DNA of 64,000 nt. It comes from Bradyrhizobium canariense. GTDB lineage: Bacteria > Pseudomonadota > Alphaproteobacteria > Rhizobiales > Xanthobacteraceae. Position 1 is the first letter of the stretch; each line of letters opens with the position of its first letter. The stretch covers positions 248,001 through 312,000 of the forward strand of contig NZ_LT629750.1 in NCBI RefSeq assembly GCF_900105125.1. The letters are read 5' to 3'. Shown here one piece after another: positions 18,185 through 27,740 of this stretch. The notes beneath the pieces are model-generated. The model searched no databases, was not told the DNA's origin, and saw only the letters and a program-made list of their open reading frames with translations. A program made the translations under genes and the position numbers.

Positions 18185-20737
18185 ATGACCGTCCATATCG
18201 ACCACGATCCGACCCACCCGCCGATACCGGCCCATGAGCCGGCGCGGCGAAGCGGCAGCATCGTTCTGGTGCTGCTGGTGGCCGGCGGGATCGTCGCGGC
18301 CGCGGTCGTGCTCATGACCATCGGGCGGGCGCAGGCGCAGCCTTATATCCTTGGTCTGCTGGCGCTGCTGGCGATGGTCGGGTTGTTCAACCTGTTCGCT
18401 TTCGCCGCCGGCATTATCCGTTTCGTGGATCGCACCGCCGAGGACCCGGTGATGAGCCGTATCGCCGATCATGCTTTCGATGGGCTTGCGGTCACCGATC
18501 CGCGCGGTCACGTGGTCTATTCCAACGCGGCCTATCTCGCGCTGACGGGGGCGGCCAGCCCGCAGGACGTGCGGCCGGTGGAGCGGGTCTTTATCGGCAA
18601 TCCCGATGTGTCGGAAGCGGTATTCCGCCTGCTCAAGGCGGCGCGCGAAGGCAAGCGCCAGCAGGAGGAGGTCCGTATCGCCGGCACCGGCGGCGCGCAT
18701 GGCCGCTGGCTGCGGATGCGGGTTCGGCCGCTCGGCGAGCGCAAGCGGGAAGCCAGATACGCGGTGTGGTCGATCGCCGACATCACGCGCGACCGCGAGC
18801 GGCAGGAGGACGTGTTCCAGGAACTGCAGCACGCGATCGAATATCTCGATCATGCACCGTGCGGCTTCTTCTCGGTCAATCCCGCCGGCGAGCTGGTTTA
18901 TGTCAACGCCACGCTTGCGAACTGGCTCGACCACGATCTGGCGGAGATCGGATCGGGTGGCCTGAAGCTGACCGACATCGTGTCGGGCGACGGCGCTTCG
19001 CTGCTGACCTCGATCGTGGCGGTGCCGGGTGAAGTCAAAACCGAAGTGTTCGACATCGATCTGCGCATGCGCGGCGGCAAGACCATGCCGGCGCGGCTCT
19101 ATCACAAGCTGGCCTTCGGCGCGGACGGCGTGCCCGGCGCATCGCGCACGCTGGTGATCAGCCGCGCGCGCGACGATCGTTCCGATCCGGAGCGCGCGGC
19201 CGAAATCCGCTTCATGCGCTTTTTCGATCATACCCCGATGGCGATCGCAACCGTCGACCGTTCGGGCACGGTGGTTCGGGCCAATGCGCGTTTCGCCAAG
19301 CTTGCGCAAAGCCTGAGCCTGGAAGCGGCCACCAACAAGTCGATCTTCAGGGCGGTCAACGTCCGCGACCGCAGCCTGCTGATCGCAGCCATCAATCAGG
19401 CAGCGGAAGGACAGGGCGATATTGCACCGGTCGAGGCGATGCTCGATGGGGCCAAGGAACGCTGGGGTCAGTTCTTCGTCACCGCGGTCGAAGCTGACGA
19501 GCGCGAGACCGAGGCGGCCATCGTCTACATGCTCGAGACCACCGAGCGGCGAACGCTCGAGAACCAGATCAACCAGTCCCAGAAGATGGACATGGTCGGC
19601 CAGCTTGCCGGCGGCATCGCGCACGATTTCAACAATGTGCTCTCCGCCATCATGATGGCGAACGACTTCCTGCTGAACGCGCACAAGCCGACCGATCCGT
19701 CGTTCCAGGACATCATGCAGATCAAGCAGAACGCGACGCGCGCGGCGACGCTGGTGCGGCAGTTGCTGGCGTTCTCGCGCAAGCAGACGCTGCGGCCCCA
19801 GGTGCTCGATCTCGGCGACGCGCTGTCCGATCTGACCATGCTGCTGCGCCGCCTGATCGGCGAGAAGGTCAAGTTCGATCCGGTGCACAGCCGCGATCTC
19901 TGGCCGGTGAAGGTCGACGTCTCGCAATTCGAGCAGGTGATCGTCAATCTGGCGGTCAATGCGCGCGACGCGATGCCCGAGGGCGGCAAGCTGACGATCA
20001 AGACCGCGAATGTTACGGCGCAGGAAGCCGAAAGGCTGTCCTACAAGGGAATGCCACCGGCGGACTATGTGCGGATCGACGTCGCCGACACCGGCACCGG
20101 CATTCCCGCCGAGATCGTCGACAAGATCTTCGAACCATTCTTCTCGACCAAGGAAGTCGGCAAGGGCACCGGCCTCGGGCTGTCGACGGTCTACGGCATC
20201 GTCAAGCAGACCGGCGGTTTTGTTTATGTCGATTCCGAAGAGGGCAAAGGCACCACCTTCCACATTTTCCTGCCGCGTCATCTTGCCGAGCAGGAAGCCC
20301 AGCAAGAACCGCAAGCAGCGGCCAGGGAAGCGGCGGCCGAACCGAAGCCGCGGGCCGATCTGACCGGGCAGGGAACGATCCTGCTGGTGGAAGACGAAGA
20401 GGGCCTGCGCTCGCTGAACGCGCGCGGCTTGCGTTCGCGCGGCTACACGGTGATCGAGGCCTCGAACGGCATCGAGGCGCTGGAAGCGCTCGAAGAAAAA
20501 GACGGCGCGATCGATCTCGTCGTGTCCGACGTGGTGATGCCGGAAATGGACGGCCCAACGCTACTGAGGAAGCTGCGCGCGCGTAATCCCCACCTCAAGA
20601 TCATCTTTGTCTCGGGCTACGCCGAAGACGCCTTTGCAAAGAGCCTCGAGGAGAACGAGAAGTTCGACTTCCTGGCAAAACCGTTCGCGCTCAGCGCGCT
20701 GGTTGCGAAGGTGAAGGAAACCATGGCGTCCTCCTAA
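18185..20737 (+). CDS. cckA: Cell-cycle hybrid histidine kinase CckA
   Basis: CckA phosphorylates CtrA and CpdR through the phosphotransferase ChpT, and acts as a phosphatase when bound by c-di-GMP. The 850-residue protein has two N-terminal membrane segments (about 23-43 and 50-75). PAS-like domains follow (about 90-450), then a HisKA H-box GGIAHDFNN with His480. The HATPase domain ([24 protein letters not shown]) and a C-terminal receiver with Asp782 ([12 protein letters not shown]) complete the hybrid kinase. The sequence and architecture fit alphaproteobacterial CckA. Two flagellar transcription units in this window carry CtrA boxes, so kinase and likely output are neighbours. Confidence 0.93.
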   Translation: MTVHIDHDPTHPPIPAHEPARRSGSIVLVLLVAGGIVAAAVVLMTIGRAQAQPYILGLLALLAMVGLFNLFAFAAGIIRFVDRTAEDPVMSRIADHAFDGLAVTDPRGHVVYSNAAYLALTGAASPQDVRPVERVFIGNPDVSEAVFRLLKAAREGKRQQEEVRIAGTGGAHGRWLRMRVRPLGERKREARYAVWSIADITRDRERQEDVFQELQHAIEYLDHAPCGFFSVNPAGELVYVNATLANWLDHDLAEIGSGGLKLTDIVSGDGASLLTSIVAVPGEVKTEVFDIDLRMRGGKTMPARLYHKLAFGADGVPGASRTLVISRARDDRSDPERAAEIRFMRFFDHTPMAIATVDRSGTVVRANARFAKLAQSLSLEAATNKSIFRAVNVRDRSLLIAAINQAAEGQGDIAPVEAMLDGAKERWGQFFVTAVEADERETEAAIVYMLETTERRTLENQINQSQKMDMVGQLAGGIAHDFNNVLSAIMMANDFLLNAHKPTDPSFQDIMQIKQNATRAATLVRQLLAFSRKQTLRPQVLDLGDALSDLTMLLRRLIGEKVKFDPVHSRDLWPVKVDVSQFEQVIVNLAVNARDAMPEGGKLTIKTANVTAQEAERLSYKGMPPADYVRIDVADTGTGIPAEIVDKIFEPFFSTKEVGKGTGLGLSTVYGIVKQTGGFVYVDSEEGKGTTFHIFLPRHLAEQEAQQEPQAAAREAAAEPKPRADLTGQGTILLVEDEEGLRSLNARGLRSRGYTVIEASNGIEALEALEEKDGAIDLVVSDVVMPEMDGPTLLRKLRARNPHLKIIFVSGYAEDAFAKSLEENEKFDFLAKPFALSALVAKVKETMASS

Positions 20738-20880
20738 GGGAGCGCGCCGGTACAACCCGCCCGATTGCCGCATGCCCGCGACCGAGGGCCGCAGAGGCGG
20801 TTCCCGATAATGGCTTCACATTCAGGCGCTGCTGCCCATCTTAGTTGCGCTTCCCCCTGCCGGGGATGGAGGAAAGTGAC

Positions 20881-21825
20881 ATGAAATTCACCCACCGCGC
20901 CCGCGGCGTCGTTCAGGCGATCGCCGTCGCTTTGGCGCTGGCGTTGCCGTTGATGGCGATCGCCTCGTCGGCCGACGCCCGGATCGGCGGCGGATACAGC
21001 TCGGGATCACGGGGAACGCGGAGCTTTTCGGTGCCGCCAAGTACGTCGACGGCGCCAGGCACCGCGCAACCGCTCAATCGCACGTTCAGCCAGCCCGGCC
21101 TCGGCACGTCCACGGCTGGCGGCGGCTTCTTCAACCGGCCCGGCGGCGGCATGCTTCGGGGCCTCGCCGCAGGCTTCCTCGGCGCCGGCCTGCTCGGCAT
21201 GTTGTTCGGCGGCGGACTGTTCGGCGGCATCGGCGGCCTGTCGTCGCTGTTTGGCCTGATCCTGCAGATCGGTCTGATCGTTTTCGCGGTTCGGATGGCG
21301 ATGTCGTGGTGGCAACGCCGTCACGATACCGCGTCGGCCTATGCCGGAGCGAGCTCCGGCGGATTCGGCGGCCCATCAAATCTAACCCCTGGGTCCGGTT
21401 TCGGACTGGGATCAGGCAGCGCGCCGCTGGAGATCGTTGCGGCCGACTACGAAGCCTTCGAGCGCTTGCTTGGCGAGATCCAGGCGGCGTGGTCGAACGA
21501 GGATGTCGCACGGCTGCATACGCTCGCCACGCCCGAGATGGTGTCGTATTTCACCGGCGATCTGCAGGCGAACAAAGCCCGCAACGTCATCAACAAGGTC
21601 TCCGACACCAAGCTCTTGCAAGGCGACCTCGCGGAAGCCTGGCGCGAAGGCGATACCGACTATGCCAGCGTCGCGATGCGCTTCTCGATGATCGACAAAA
21701 CAGTCGATCGCGCTAGCGGGAGGTTGGTCGAAGGCAGCGAGCAGCCGACCGAGGTGACGGAAGTGTGGACCTTCCTGCGGCCGCGCGGTGCGAGCTGGGA
21801 ATTGTCGGCGATCCAGCAGACCTGA
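20881..21825 (+). CDS. Tim44-domain membrane protein
   Basis: The product (314 residues from ATG 20881) has a signal-like N-terminus and a Gly/Ser-rich segment. A Gly-rich hydrophobic region (about 85-140) contains GGGLFGGIGGLSSLFGLILQ, and a C-terminal Tim44/MBA1 domain runs from about 180 to 312. Bacterial Tim44-like proteins are membrane-associated; function is unclear. GGAGG lies 8-12 bp before the chosen ATG, so the upstream ATG at 20845 was rejected. A strong terminator follows directly, making it a single-gene unit or the end of a cckA transcript. Confidence 0.85.
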   Translation: MKFTHRARGVVQAIAVALALALPLMAIASSADARIGGGYSSGSRGTRSFSVPPSTSTAPGTAQPLNRTFSQPGLGTSTAGGGFFNRPGGGMLRGLAAGFLGAGLLGMLFGGGLFGGIGGLSSLFGLILQIGLIVFAVRMAMSWWQRRHDTASAYAGASSGGFGGPSNLTPGSGFGLGSGSAPLEIVAADYEAFERLLGEIQAAWSNEDVARLHTLATPEMVSYFTGDLQANKARNVINKVSDTKLLQGDLAEAWREGDTDYASVAMRFSMIDKTVDRASGRLVEGSEQPTEVTEVWTFLRPRGASWELSAIQQT

Positions 21826-21848
21826 CTGCTCGCAAAGCGACGAAGATA

Positions 21849-21884
21849 AAAGGGCGCCACGGTTCGTTCCGTGGCGCCTTTTTG
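21849..21884 (+). terminator. Rho-independent terminator after the Tim44 gene
   Basis: GGCGCCACGG (21853-21862) pairs with CCGTGGCGCC (21869-21878) across the loop TTCGTT. Five Ts (21879-21883) follow, and A-rich sequence precedes the stem, so it could work in both directions. This is the clearest terminator in the window. Confidence 0.9.
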
Positions 21885-22024
21885 TTACCACGCTGGATTA
21901 GCGTTGAGAGTTTATGTGCAAGGATATGGCGGATTTTGCCTATTGGGCCTCGCGTCGAACGAGTAATTTCATCAACCGCTAACTGCGATGCGCCTCGGGT
22001 CGCCGCAGAGATGAAGGAATGATC

Positions 22025-22732
22025 ATGCGCTATGAACTCTATTACTGGCCGAGCATTCAGGGCCGCGGTGAATATGTCCGCCTCGCGCTGGAAGATGCCG
22101 GAGCCGCCTATGCCGATGTCGCGCGCGACGCCGGGGGCATGGCTGCGATGATGGCCATGATGGATGCGCGAACCGGCACGCCGCCGTTCGCGCCGCCATT
22201 TCTGAAAGCCGGCAAGCTCGTGATCGGGCAGACCGCCAACATCCTTTTGTATCTCGGCGCGCGCCATGGTCTTGCACCCAAGACGGAAGGCGGCCGGCTG
22301 TGGGTGCATCAGTTGCAACTGACGATCACGGACCTGGTGCTGGAGGTCCACGATACCCATCATCCGCTCGGTCCGTCGCTGTATTACGAGGATCAGCGTG
22401 GTGCGGCGAAGAAGCGCACCGAAGAATTCTGGAACGAGCGGGTACCCAAATATCTTGGCTATTTCGAGCAGCTGTTGCAGGAGAACGGCAGCGCCTATCT
22501 CACCGGCCGCAAGGCAACTTACGGCGACTTCTCGCTGTTCCAGATCGTCGAGGGCCTGCGTTATGCCTTTCCAAAGCGCATGAAGCGTTTTGAGCGGAAG
22601 ATTCCCGGCCTGATCGATCTGCATGACCGTGTCGCCGCGAGACCGAACATCAAGGCCTATCTCTCGAGCGACCGGCGTATCGCCTTCAATGAAGACGGCA
22701 TCTTTCGGCATTACAAGGAACTGGATGTGTAG
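22025..22732 (+). CDS. Glutathione S-transferase family protein
   Basis: The 235-residue protein has an N-terminal thioredoxin-like domain (YELYYWPSIQGRGEYVRLAL, with Ile-Gly-Gln-Thr-Ala-Asn in the GSH-binding region) and an all-helical C-terminal domain with LTGRKATYGDFSLFQIVEGL. Such proteins conjugate glutathione to electrophiles or act as reductases. The second in-frame ATG (22025) is preferred because GAAGGA lies 6 bp upstream, while it abuts the ATG at 22019. The substrate cannot be inferred, and the gene stands alone. Confidence 0.88.
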   Translation: MRYELYYWPSIQGRGEYVRLALEDAGAAYADVARDAGGMAAMMAMMDARTGTPPFAPPFLKAGKLVIGQTANILLYLGARHGLAPKTEGGRLWVHQLQLTITDLVLEVHDTHHPLGPSLYYEDQRGAAKKRTEEFWNERVPKYLGYFEQLLQENGSAYLTGRKATYGDFSLFQIVEGLRYAFPKRMKRFERKIPGLIDLHDRVAARPNIKAYLSSDRRIAFNEDGIFRHYKELDV

Positions 22733-22800
22733 GAAAAGTCGGCGCGACCGGCTCCGCTTTACTTCACTTCTCCCTTAGGGAGGTTGGCTGGTAGCGCCGG

Positions 22801-22872
22801 GTGAGGGGTTACAGCCCAACGATCGAAAAGACCGTAACCCCTCACCCCCAGCCCTCTCCCAAGCGGAGAGGG
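22801..22872. repeat. Palindromic interspersed repeat
   Basis: GTGAGGGGTTAC (22801-22812) and GTAACCCCTCAC (22834-22845) are a perfect 12-bp inverted repeat. A second hairpin, CCCTCTCC / GGAGAGGG (22852-22872), follows. The block CTCACCCCCAGCCCTCTCCC resembles a repeat that I recall as very common between genes of Bradyrhizobium. It lies between two convergent genes and could serve as a transcription stop for both. Confidence 0.65.
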
Positions 22873-22892
22873 AGCACACCGCCGATGCCGTG

Positions 22893-23252
22893 TTACCTGT
22901 TCCGCCCGTCGATCGGCGTCATCGACAGTTTCGCAAGCTCGACACCATCGATGCAGCTGACATTCAGCGCCACCACCTCGCTGCCGTCGGGCTTGTTGCC
23001 GCGCGCGAATACGTCGACGCCGCAGTCGACGCAGAGCTGGTGCCGGATCGCGTGCTTGTTGAACAGATATTCCTTCAGATTGTCCTCGCCGGCGCGCAGC
23101 TGGAAGCTCTTCGGCGAGAGAAATGCGAAGTGCAATCCCTTCTTGGTGCAGATCGAGCAGTTGCAAGCGGTAATCATCGCCAGATCGGTGGTGCACTCGA
23201 ACCGCACCAGGCCGCAATGGCAGCCGCCGGTGTACGTCTTGCTGTCGGGCAT
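22893..23252 (-). CDS. GFA-family zinc protein
   Basis: The 119-residue protein has the cysteine pattern of the GFA/CENP-V fold: GGCHCGLVRFEC, then CNCSICTKKG and, later, CVDCGVDVFARG. These cysteines bind structural and catalytic zinc. The family name comes from glutathione-dependent formaldehyde activation; most members, including this one, have no proven substrate. It is transcribed in the same direction as the methyltransferase-like gene upstream, 18 bp apart. Confidence 0.88.
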   Translation of the reverse strand: MPDSKTYTGGCHCGLVRFECTTDLAMITACNCSICTKKGLHFAFLSPKSFQLRAGEDNLKEYLFNKHAIRHQLCVDCGVDVFARGNKPDGSEVVALNVSCIDGVELAKLSMTPIDGRNR

Positions 23253-23270
23253 CCTCAGGCTCCGTGGTCT

Positions 23271-23945
23271 CTACCAAACGCCGGGAAGCAGCCGGTAGCG
23301 TACACGGGTGGTGTAGTCATTGTAACCCGGCAACCCTGCGATCAGCGTGCGCTCCTCGATCCCGGCCCGGACCGCAAACAGCACGGCGAACAGCGGCGAT
23401 AGCAGAAGTCCCCACCATGAGCCCAACAGCAGGGGTATCCCGACAACGAACAGGATGGCGCCGGTATACATGGGGTGCCGCACCCAGGCATAGGGCCCGC
23501 TGCTGACCACGTGATGGCCGCGCTCGGCTTGAACCTTGACCAGGGGCGCCGCGAACGAATTCTCGCGCATCACCCACATGATGAAGACGGTCGAGAGCAA
23601 CAGCATGGCGAGCCCCAGCGCCTGTAGCGCCAGGGCAACGTCGGAGCGGTGCATGCGATGGTCGATCCCGATCGCGACAAACCAGATCAGAACTGTGACA
23701 CCAAAAACCAGCACCAGCATCTTGTCGGCGACGGGCTGGTCATCCTGCGCCGTCAGGCGCATGCGCTCGGCAAGCAATCCCGGATCGGTCTTTGCCAGCC
23801 ATGATCCTACCGAGATGCTGATGATGGCCATGGTTCCCAGGAAGGCCCACGCCGCCGGCCATTGCAGCGTGCCCGCGGGCACGAACAATAGCGCGCCCAT
23901 CGCGATGATCCAGATCAGGCTCTGCAACATCCATTTCGCGATCAT
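23271..23945 (-). CDS. Isoprenylcysteine carboxylmethyltransferase-family membrane protein
   Basis: The 224-residue protein has about five membrane segments. Its C-terminal motif is typical of the ICMT/PEMT group: GPYAWVRHPMYTGAILFVVG followed by EERTLIAGLPGYNDYTTRVRYRLLPGVW. The His-Pro-x-Tyr motif and the Glu-Glu pair form the S-adenosylmethionine site in characterised relatives. The bacterial substrates are mostly unknown. It probably forms a two-gene unit with the GFA gene. Confidence 0.85.
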   Translation of the reverse strand: MIAKWMLQSLIWIIAMGALLFVPAGTLQWPAAWAFLGTMAIISISVGSWLAKTDPGLLAERMRLTAQDDQPVADKMLVLVFGVTVLIWFVAIGIDHRMHRSDVALALQALGLAMLLLSTVFIMWVMRENSFAAPLVKVQAERGHHVVSSGPYAWVRHPMYTGAILFVVGIPLLLGSWWGLLLSPLFAVLFAVRAGIEERTLIAGLPGYNDYTTRVRYRLLPGVW

Positions 23946-24041
23946 GCGCTGCGCCCATCCTGCGCAGTCGTCATGGTCGCGTCATTTTTCGGCAAAGTTG
24001 CGACGGCTTTTTGGACCCATCGCGAGGAAGGCGGGCGCCTT

Positions 24042-24143
24042 CCATCTTCGTCATTGCCGGGCTTGATCCGGCAATTCCATCCCCCGTCGCGAAATGCGTT
24101 TTACGAAGATGGATGGATACGCGGGTCAAGCCCGCGTATGACG
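24042..24143. repeat. Composite palindromic repeat
   Basis: Outer arms CCATCTTCGT (24042-24051) and ACGAAGATGG (24103-24112) enclose a GCCGGGCTTGATCCGGC hairpin. They are followed by the palindrome ACGCGGGTCAAGCCCGCGT. The last 33 bases (24111-24143) recur identically at 36892-36924. The repeat fills the gap between the methyltransferase-like gene and the small gene at 24164. Confidence 0.65.
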
Positions 24144-24163
24144 CATTGTATTCGCCGAAACGC

Positions 24164-24352
24164 TTAGACCAGCTGATCGATCCGCGTGCCCTGTCCGGGC
24201 GGAAGGGGGGCCTGAGCCGGCGGCTGGGCGCTTGCGTCGCTGGAATCGTTGTCGTTGCTGGGGTCGGGCGGGTTGGACTGGCTCTGCTGGCTCTGTTGGT
24301 TCGGAGTGTAAGCCGGCACCGGGGCTGGCGACGTAACGCTTGAAATGCTCAT
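24164..24352 (-). CDS. Small Gln/Ser/Pro-rich hypothetical protein
   Basis: This 62-residue product starts MSISSVTSPAPVPAY, has a Gln/Ser/Asn/Asp-rich middle and ends GQGTRIDQLV. No hydrophobic core is visible, so it is probably disordered. An AAGGA ribosome site lies about 9 bp upstream. I recall similar short proteins from Bradyrhizobium, but no function is known. Confidence 0.6.
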   Translation of the reverse strand: MSISSVTSPAPVPAYTPNQQSQQSQSNPPDPSNDNDSSDASAQPPAQAPLPPGQGTRIDQLV

Positions 24353-24522
24353 GAACAGGATCCTTGGGCCTCACCGTGCCCGACTGTGGCCGGGCGGAAG
24401 CCAACGCCATATGAATTCAATCGTTAAAAAGCGCGCTATCGGGACCGACCGGCCCGGATGGTGAACGGCGGCCTCCGATTTGGCGTGAAAGCGACCGATC
24501 CGGATTAAGCCAGAGCCGGCCT

Positions 24523-25002
24523 TTACTGGTCGGTGCTGCGCGAGATCGAGATCGACGCGTCGGTCCTGGTCCGGGAGCAGTGCATGTCGAGGCGGCGGTA
24601 GCGCGTTGCGACATCGTCGCCATGGATCAGGCCCATCCGCTTGATGCAGCGCGTCGCGCCTTTCAGCATGTCGTCCTTGGGCAAAGTAAAGATGATGGCG
24701 GCGCCGCTGGCGACGACCTCGATGAAGGCCGGTGTCGGCTTGCGGCTGTTGGCCCGGGCGAACAACTGGTTGGAGAAGCTGCGGCCGGCGCAGCCGAGCG
24801 AGATCTCCTTCGCCTGCGGGTGCGAGAGATAGATCACGTTGGCTGCGGTCTTGCCCACGCTGAGGCCGTCGATCTGGTTTTTGAGCTGGACCGCAAGGTC
24901 ATCGCAGCGGTCGGCACGGGCAGGGGATGAGGTGAGCGCGGCGAGGAAAGCCAGTACGGCGGCGAGCGCAATCGTTCCCGGAAATTTCGATTTCAATATC
25001 AT
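24523..25002 (-). CDS. Exported hypothetical protein
   Basis: From the ATG at 25002 the product has 159 residues. It carries a clear signal peptide (ILKSKFPGTIALAAVLAFLAAL, cleavage near ARA-DRCDD) and a mature domain with three or four cysteines (RCDDL, LGCAGRSF, TRCIKRMG, MHCSRTR). AAAGGGG lies 8 bp upstream. The longer reading frame from 25098 would bury the signal peptide and was rejected. Disulfide bonds in the periplasm are likely; the family is not known to me. Confidence 0.75.
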   Translation of the reverse strand: MILKSKFPGTIALAAVLAFLAALTSSPARADRCDDLAVQLKNQIDGLSVGKTAANVIYLSHPQAKEISLGCAGRSFSNQLFARANSRKPTPAFIEVVASGAAIIFTLPKDDMLKGATRCIKRMGLIHGDDVATRYRRLDMHCSRTRTDASISISRSTDQ

Positions 25003-25281
25003 CTGCAAATGCCCCTTTGCGCTATTGAAGCGTCCGTCAGCGGATAGCGCAAGAGTGGGTTTCGCGTCTGCGATTCCTGTCGTCATGGACCCGGCCACGA
25101 CGCTCCTTTCATCAACTTGCCGCAGGGATGGTGTGGATCCGCTGTAGGCGTCCGTATGACCAGAAAAATGAAGATCGGCCCGTCGTTTCGCTCACTTCCC
25201 TTTGCATAAAAAGTGCTTAGAACGGTTCAATCGCCGGCGTCCCGAAACGGACGTTTCCGGCCCTAACCTGCGAGCCAGCCC

Positions 25282-26934
25282 ATGAACGCCCCCACCGCCT
25301 TTCCCGACCAAAAGCCCGTTCCGCCCTATAAGCATACCCCGCTGTTTCCGCTCGGCGCCGATACCACGCCCTACAAGAAGATCACGACCGAGGGCGTGCG
25401 GGTTGAGAAGGTGCTCGGCAAGGACATGCTGGTGGTGTCGCGCGAGGCGCTGCGGGCGCTGTCGGAGGCGGCCTTCGGCGACATCAATCATTATCTGCGG
25501 CCGGGGCATCTGAAGCAGCTGCGCAGCATCCTCGACGACAAGGAAGCCAGCGACAACGACAAGTTCGTCGCGTTCGATTTCCTCAAGAACGCCAACATCG
25601 CCGCTGGCGGCGTGCTGCCGATGTGCCAGGACACCGGCACCGCGATCATCATGGGCAAGAAGGGCTGCAACGTCATCACCGATGGCGACGACGAGGCCGC
25701 GTTGAGCGAAGGCGCGCGCGACGCCTATCTGCGCCGCAATCTGCGCTATTCGCAGGTGGCGCCGCTGTCGATGTATGAGGAGAAGAACACCGCCAACAAC
25801 ATGCCGGCGCAGTGCGAGATCTATGCCGAGGGTGATGACGCCTACAAGTTCATGTTCATGGCCAAGGGCGGCGGCAGCGCCAACAAGAGTTTTCTGTTCC
25901 AGGCGACGCCATCGGTGCTGACCAAAGACCGTTTGCTGGCGTTCCTGAAGGAGAAGGTGCTGACCTTGGGCACCGCGGCCTGCCCGCCCTATCATCTGGC
26001 GATCGTGATCGGCGGCACTTCCGCCGAACTCTGCATGAAGACGGTGAAGCTGGCATCGGCGCGCTATCTCGACGCGCTGCCGACGCATGGCTCGGCCGAC
26101 GGCAATGCTTTCCGCGATCTCGAGATGGAGCAGGAAATCCTCAAGATGACGCAGTCGCTTGGCGTCGGCGCGCAGTTCGGCGGCAAATATTTCTGTCACG
26201 ACGTGCGGGTGATCCGGCTGCCGCGTCACGGCGCCTCGCTCCCCATTGGCCTCGGCGTGTCCTGTTCGGCGGATCGCCAGGTGCTCGGCAAGATCACAAA
26301 GGACGGTATCTATCTCGAAGAGCTCGAACATAATCCCGCGCAATATCTGCCGGCGGTGGAGCAGGCGCTGGGCGGCGAGGTCGTCAAGATCGACCTCAAC
26401 CAGCCGATGAAGGATATTCTGGCGACGCTGTCGAAGTATCCGACCAAGACGCGGCTGTCGCTGACCGGCACCATGATCGTCGCGCGTGATTCCGCTCACG
26501 CCAAACTGCGCGAACGTCTGGAGAAGGGCGAGCCGCTGCCGGATTATTTCAAAAACCATCCGGTGTATTACGCGGGTCCGGCCAAGACGCCGGACGGTTA
26601 CGCGTCCGGTGCGTTCGGCCCGACCACCGCGGGGCGAATGGACTCTTTCGTCGATCAATTCCAGGCGGCCGGCGGCTCGATGGTGATGGTGGCCAAGGGC
26701 AACCGCGCGGTCGCGGTGCGCGAAGCCTGCAAGAAGCACGGCGGCTTCTATCTCGGCTCGATCGGCGGCGCCGCGGCCAACCTCGCCGAGCACTGCATCA
26801 AGAAGGTCGAGGTGGTGGAATATCCCGAACTCGGCATGGAAGCGATCTGGCGCATCGAGGTCGAGGATTTCCCGGCCTTCATCATCATCGACGACAAGGG
26901 CAACGATTTCTTCAAGGAATTGAATCTGGGGTGA
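25282..26934 (+). CDS. fumA: Class I fumarate hydratase (iron-sulfur)
   Basis: The enzyme converts fumarate to malate in the TCA cycle using a [4Fe-4S] cluster. The 550-residue length fits class I fumarases. The three predicted cluster cysteines are Cys115 (MCQDTGTA), Cys234 (TAACPPYH) and Cys328 (VSCSADRQ); their spacing (119 and 94 residues) equals that of Cys105/224/318 in E. coli FumA. The N-terminal alpha domain and C-terminal beta domain are fused. Its 3' end is the left boundary of the accessory insert described below, but the reading frame is intact. Confidence 0.95.
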   Translation: MNAPTAFPDQKPVPPYKHTPLFPLGADTTPYKKITTEGVRVEKVLGKDMLVVSREALRALSEAAFGDINHYLRPGHLKQLRSILDDKEASDNDKFVAFDFLKNANIAAGGVLPMCQDTGTAIIMGKKGCNVITDGDDEAALSEGARDAYLRRNLRYSQVAPLSMYEEKNTANNMPAQCEIYAEGDDAYKFMFMAKGGGSANKSFLFQATPSVLTKDRLLAFLKEKVLTLGTAACPPYHLAIVIGGTSAELCMKTVKLASARYLDALPTHGSADGNAFRDLEMEQEILKMTQSLGVGAQFGGKYFCHDVRVIRLPRHGASLPIGLGVSCSADRQVLGKITKDGIYLEELEHNPAQYLPAVEQALGGEVVKIDLNQPMKDILATLSKYPTKTRLSLTGTMIVARDSAHAKLRERLEKGEPLPDYFKNHPVYYAGPAKTPDGYASGAFGPTTAGRMDSFVDQFQAAGGSMVMVAKGNRAVAVREACKKHGGFYLGSIGGAAANLAEHCIKKVEVVEYPELGMEAIWRIEVEDFPAFIIIDDKGNDFFKELNLG

Positions 26935-26936
26935 GG
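26893..26936 (+). repeat. Left direct repeat at the fumA 3' end (attachment-site-like)
   Basis: These 44 bases cover the last codons and stop of fumA. They recur at 32475-32518 in the same orientation with 39 of 44 positions identical. The two copies share a 14-base identical core, AGGAATTGAATCTG. The pair brackets the accessory region between fumA and the MaoC-like gene. Confidence 0.75.
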
Positions 26937-26944
26937 GCAGGGTC

Positions 26945-27062
26945 TCAGAAAAATTCTCGTCATTCCGGGGCGTGAGCGAAGCGAAACGAACCCGGAATCT
27001 CGAGATTCCGGGTCTGCGCCAAGTGGCGCATCTCAGATGTGCTCTTGCACATCGGGGAATGA
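26945..27062. repeat. Palindromic repeat block downstream of fumA
   Basis: The block has a perfect 22-bp palindrome at 26991-27012 (arms CCCGGAATCTC / GAGATTCCGGG). It begins with CGTCATTCCGGGG and ends in GGGGAATGAC, in a layout that I recall from many Bradyrhizobium intergenic regions. It may terminate fumA transcription. It shows no coding signal. Confidence 0.55.
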
Positions 27063-27149
27063 CCAAGATAGGCATTCCCAGAAAGTTGCAGACACAACTC
27101 TGCATTCTCGCGACACCCTGCGCCCGAGTGATCCATGAAATTTCGCCCT

Positions 27150-27600
27150 GAATGAAAGAGGGCGCGGCGCGACCCCTAAGAGAGGGCGCGGGGAAGGCCG
27201 GGTGCGAGGTGCACCCGTAGCCCCGCATGCATTGTAAAAAGCACACGGGTTAGTCACCACAGGTCCACCGGAACACCCGGCCTTCCCTGCGCAGTGGTTT
27301 TAACGGTCTATGCCGTACTCTCCCCGGCGACGAATTCGTCTTGCCGCCGTCATCGGCGAATAGGGCTGATCGAGACCCGGTTGGGCCGACTTCGCCTCCG
27401 CCGACTTGACACCAGCAACGGGTGCCAGGACCACACGGTTTGCCCGTCCGCAACAAGAGCCGTTCGTCTGCGCGCCGCGATCGCTCACAAGCATTCGCTC
27501 AATGGACTGCCTGCCCTGCGATCCGCTTCCCACGCGCCCGACGCTGCCGCGTCCACTGCATCCCACGCCCCGCGTAAGTGACGATCATGATACGCCCCTC
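27150..27600. repeat. Long dispersed repeat element with a 14-bp inverted repeat
   Basis: GGGAAGGCCGGGTG (27191-27204) and CACCCGGCCTTCCC (27274-27287) form a perfect 14-bp inverted repeat, with a nested GGTGC/GCACC hairpin. The flank contains TCTCCCCGGCGACGAATTC and CGGGTGCCAGGACCACACGG. I recognise this combination from memory as a multi-copy sequence of Bradyrhizobium genomes whose antisense frames are often annotated as small proteins. I see no real gene in it. Exact ends are uncertain. Confidence 0.55.
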
Positions 27601-27740
27601 TTTCGGGGTGAGACGGCGGGGGATAAAGGGGTGATTTGGGTCAAACGGGAAGGGGAATGTTTTTGCAGGCGGGGCTGGACGGGTAGCATCACGTTGGATT
27701 GGTTGGGGGAGATGAGGAAGCGCGCAACTTATTTGGTAGA

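Noticed and set aside
15866..20314. Very long antisense open frames opposite fliQ-flhB and cckA (735 and 720 codons)
   Set aside because: They are His/Arg/Asp-rich shadows created by GC-rich third positions of the real plus-strand genes, without any family motif.
22801..22872. Repeats as a CRISPR array
   Set aside because: The repeats in this window are single palindromic units, not regularly spaced direct repeats with unique spacers, and no cas genes are present.
25192..27246. 684-codon antisense frame over fumA
   Set aside because: The plus-strand frame is an intact fumarase with all three cluster cysteines; the antisense product is low-complexity.
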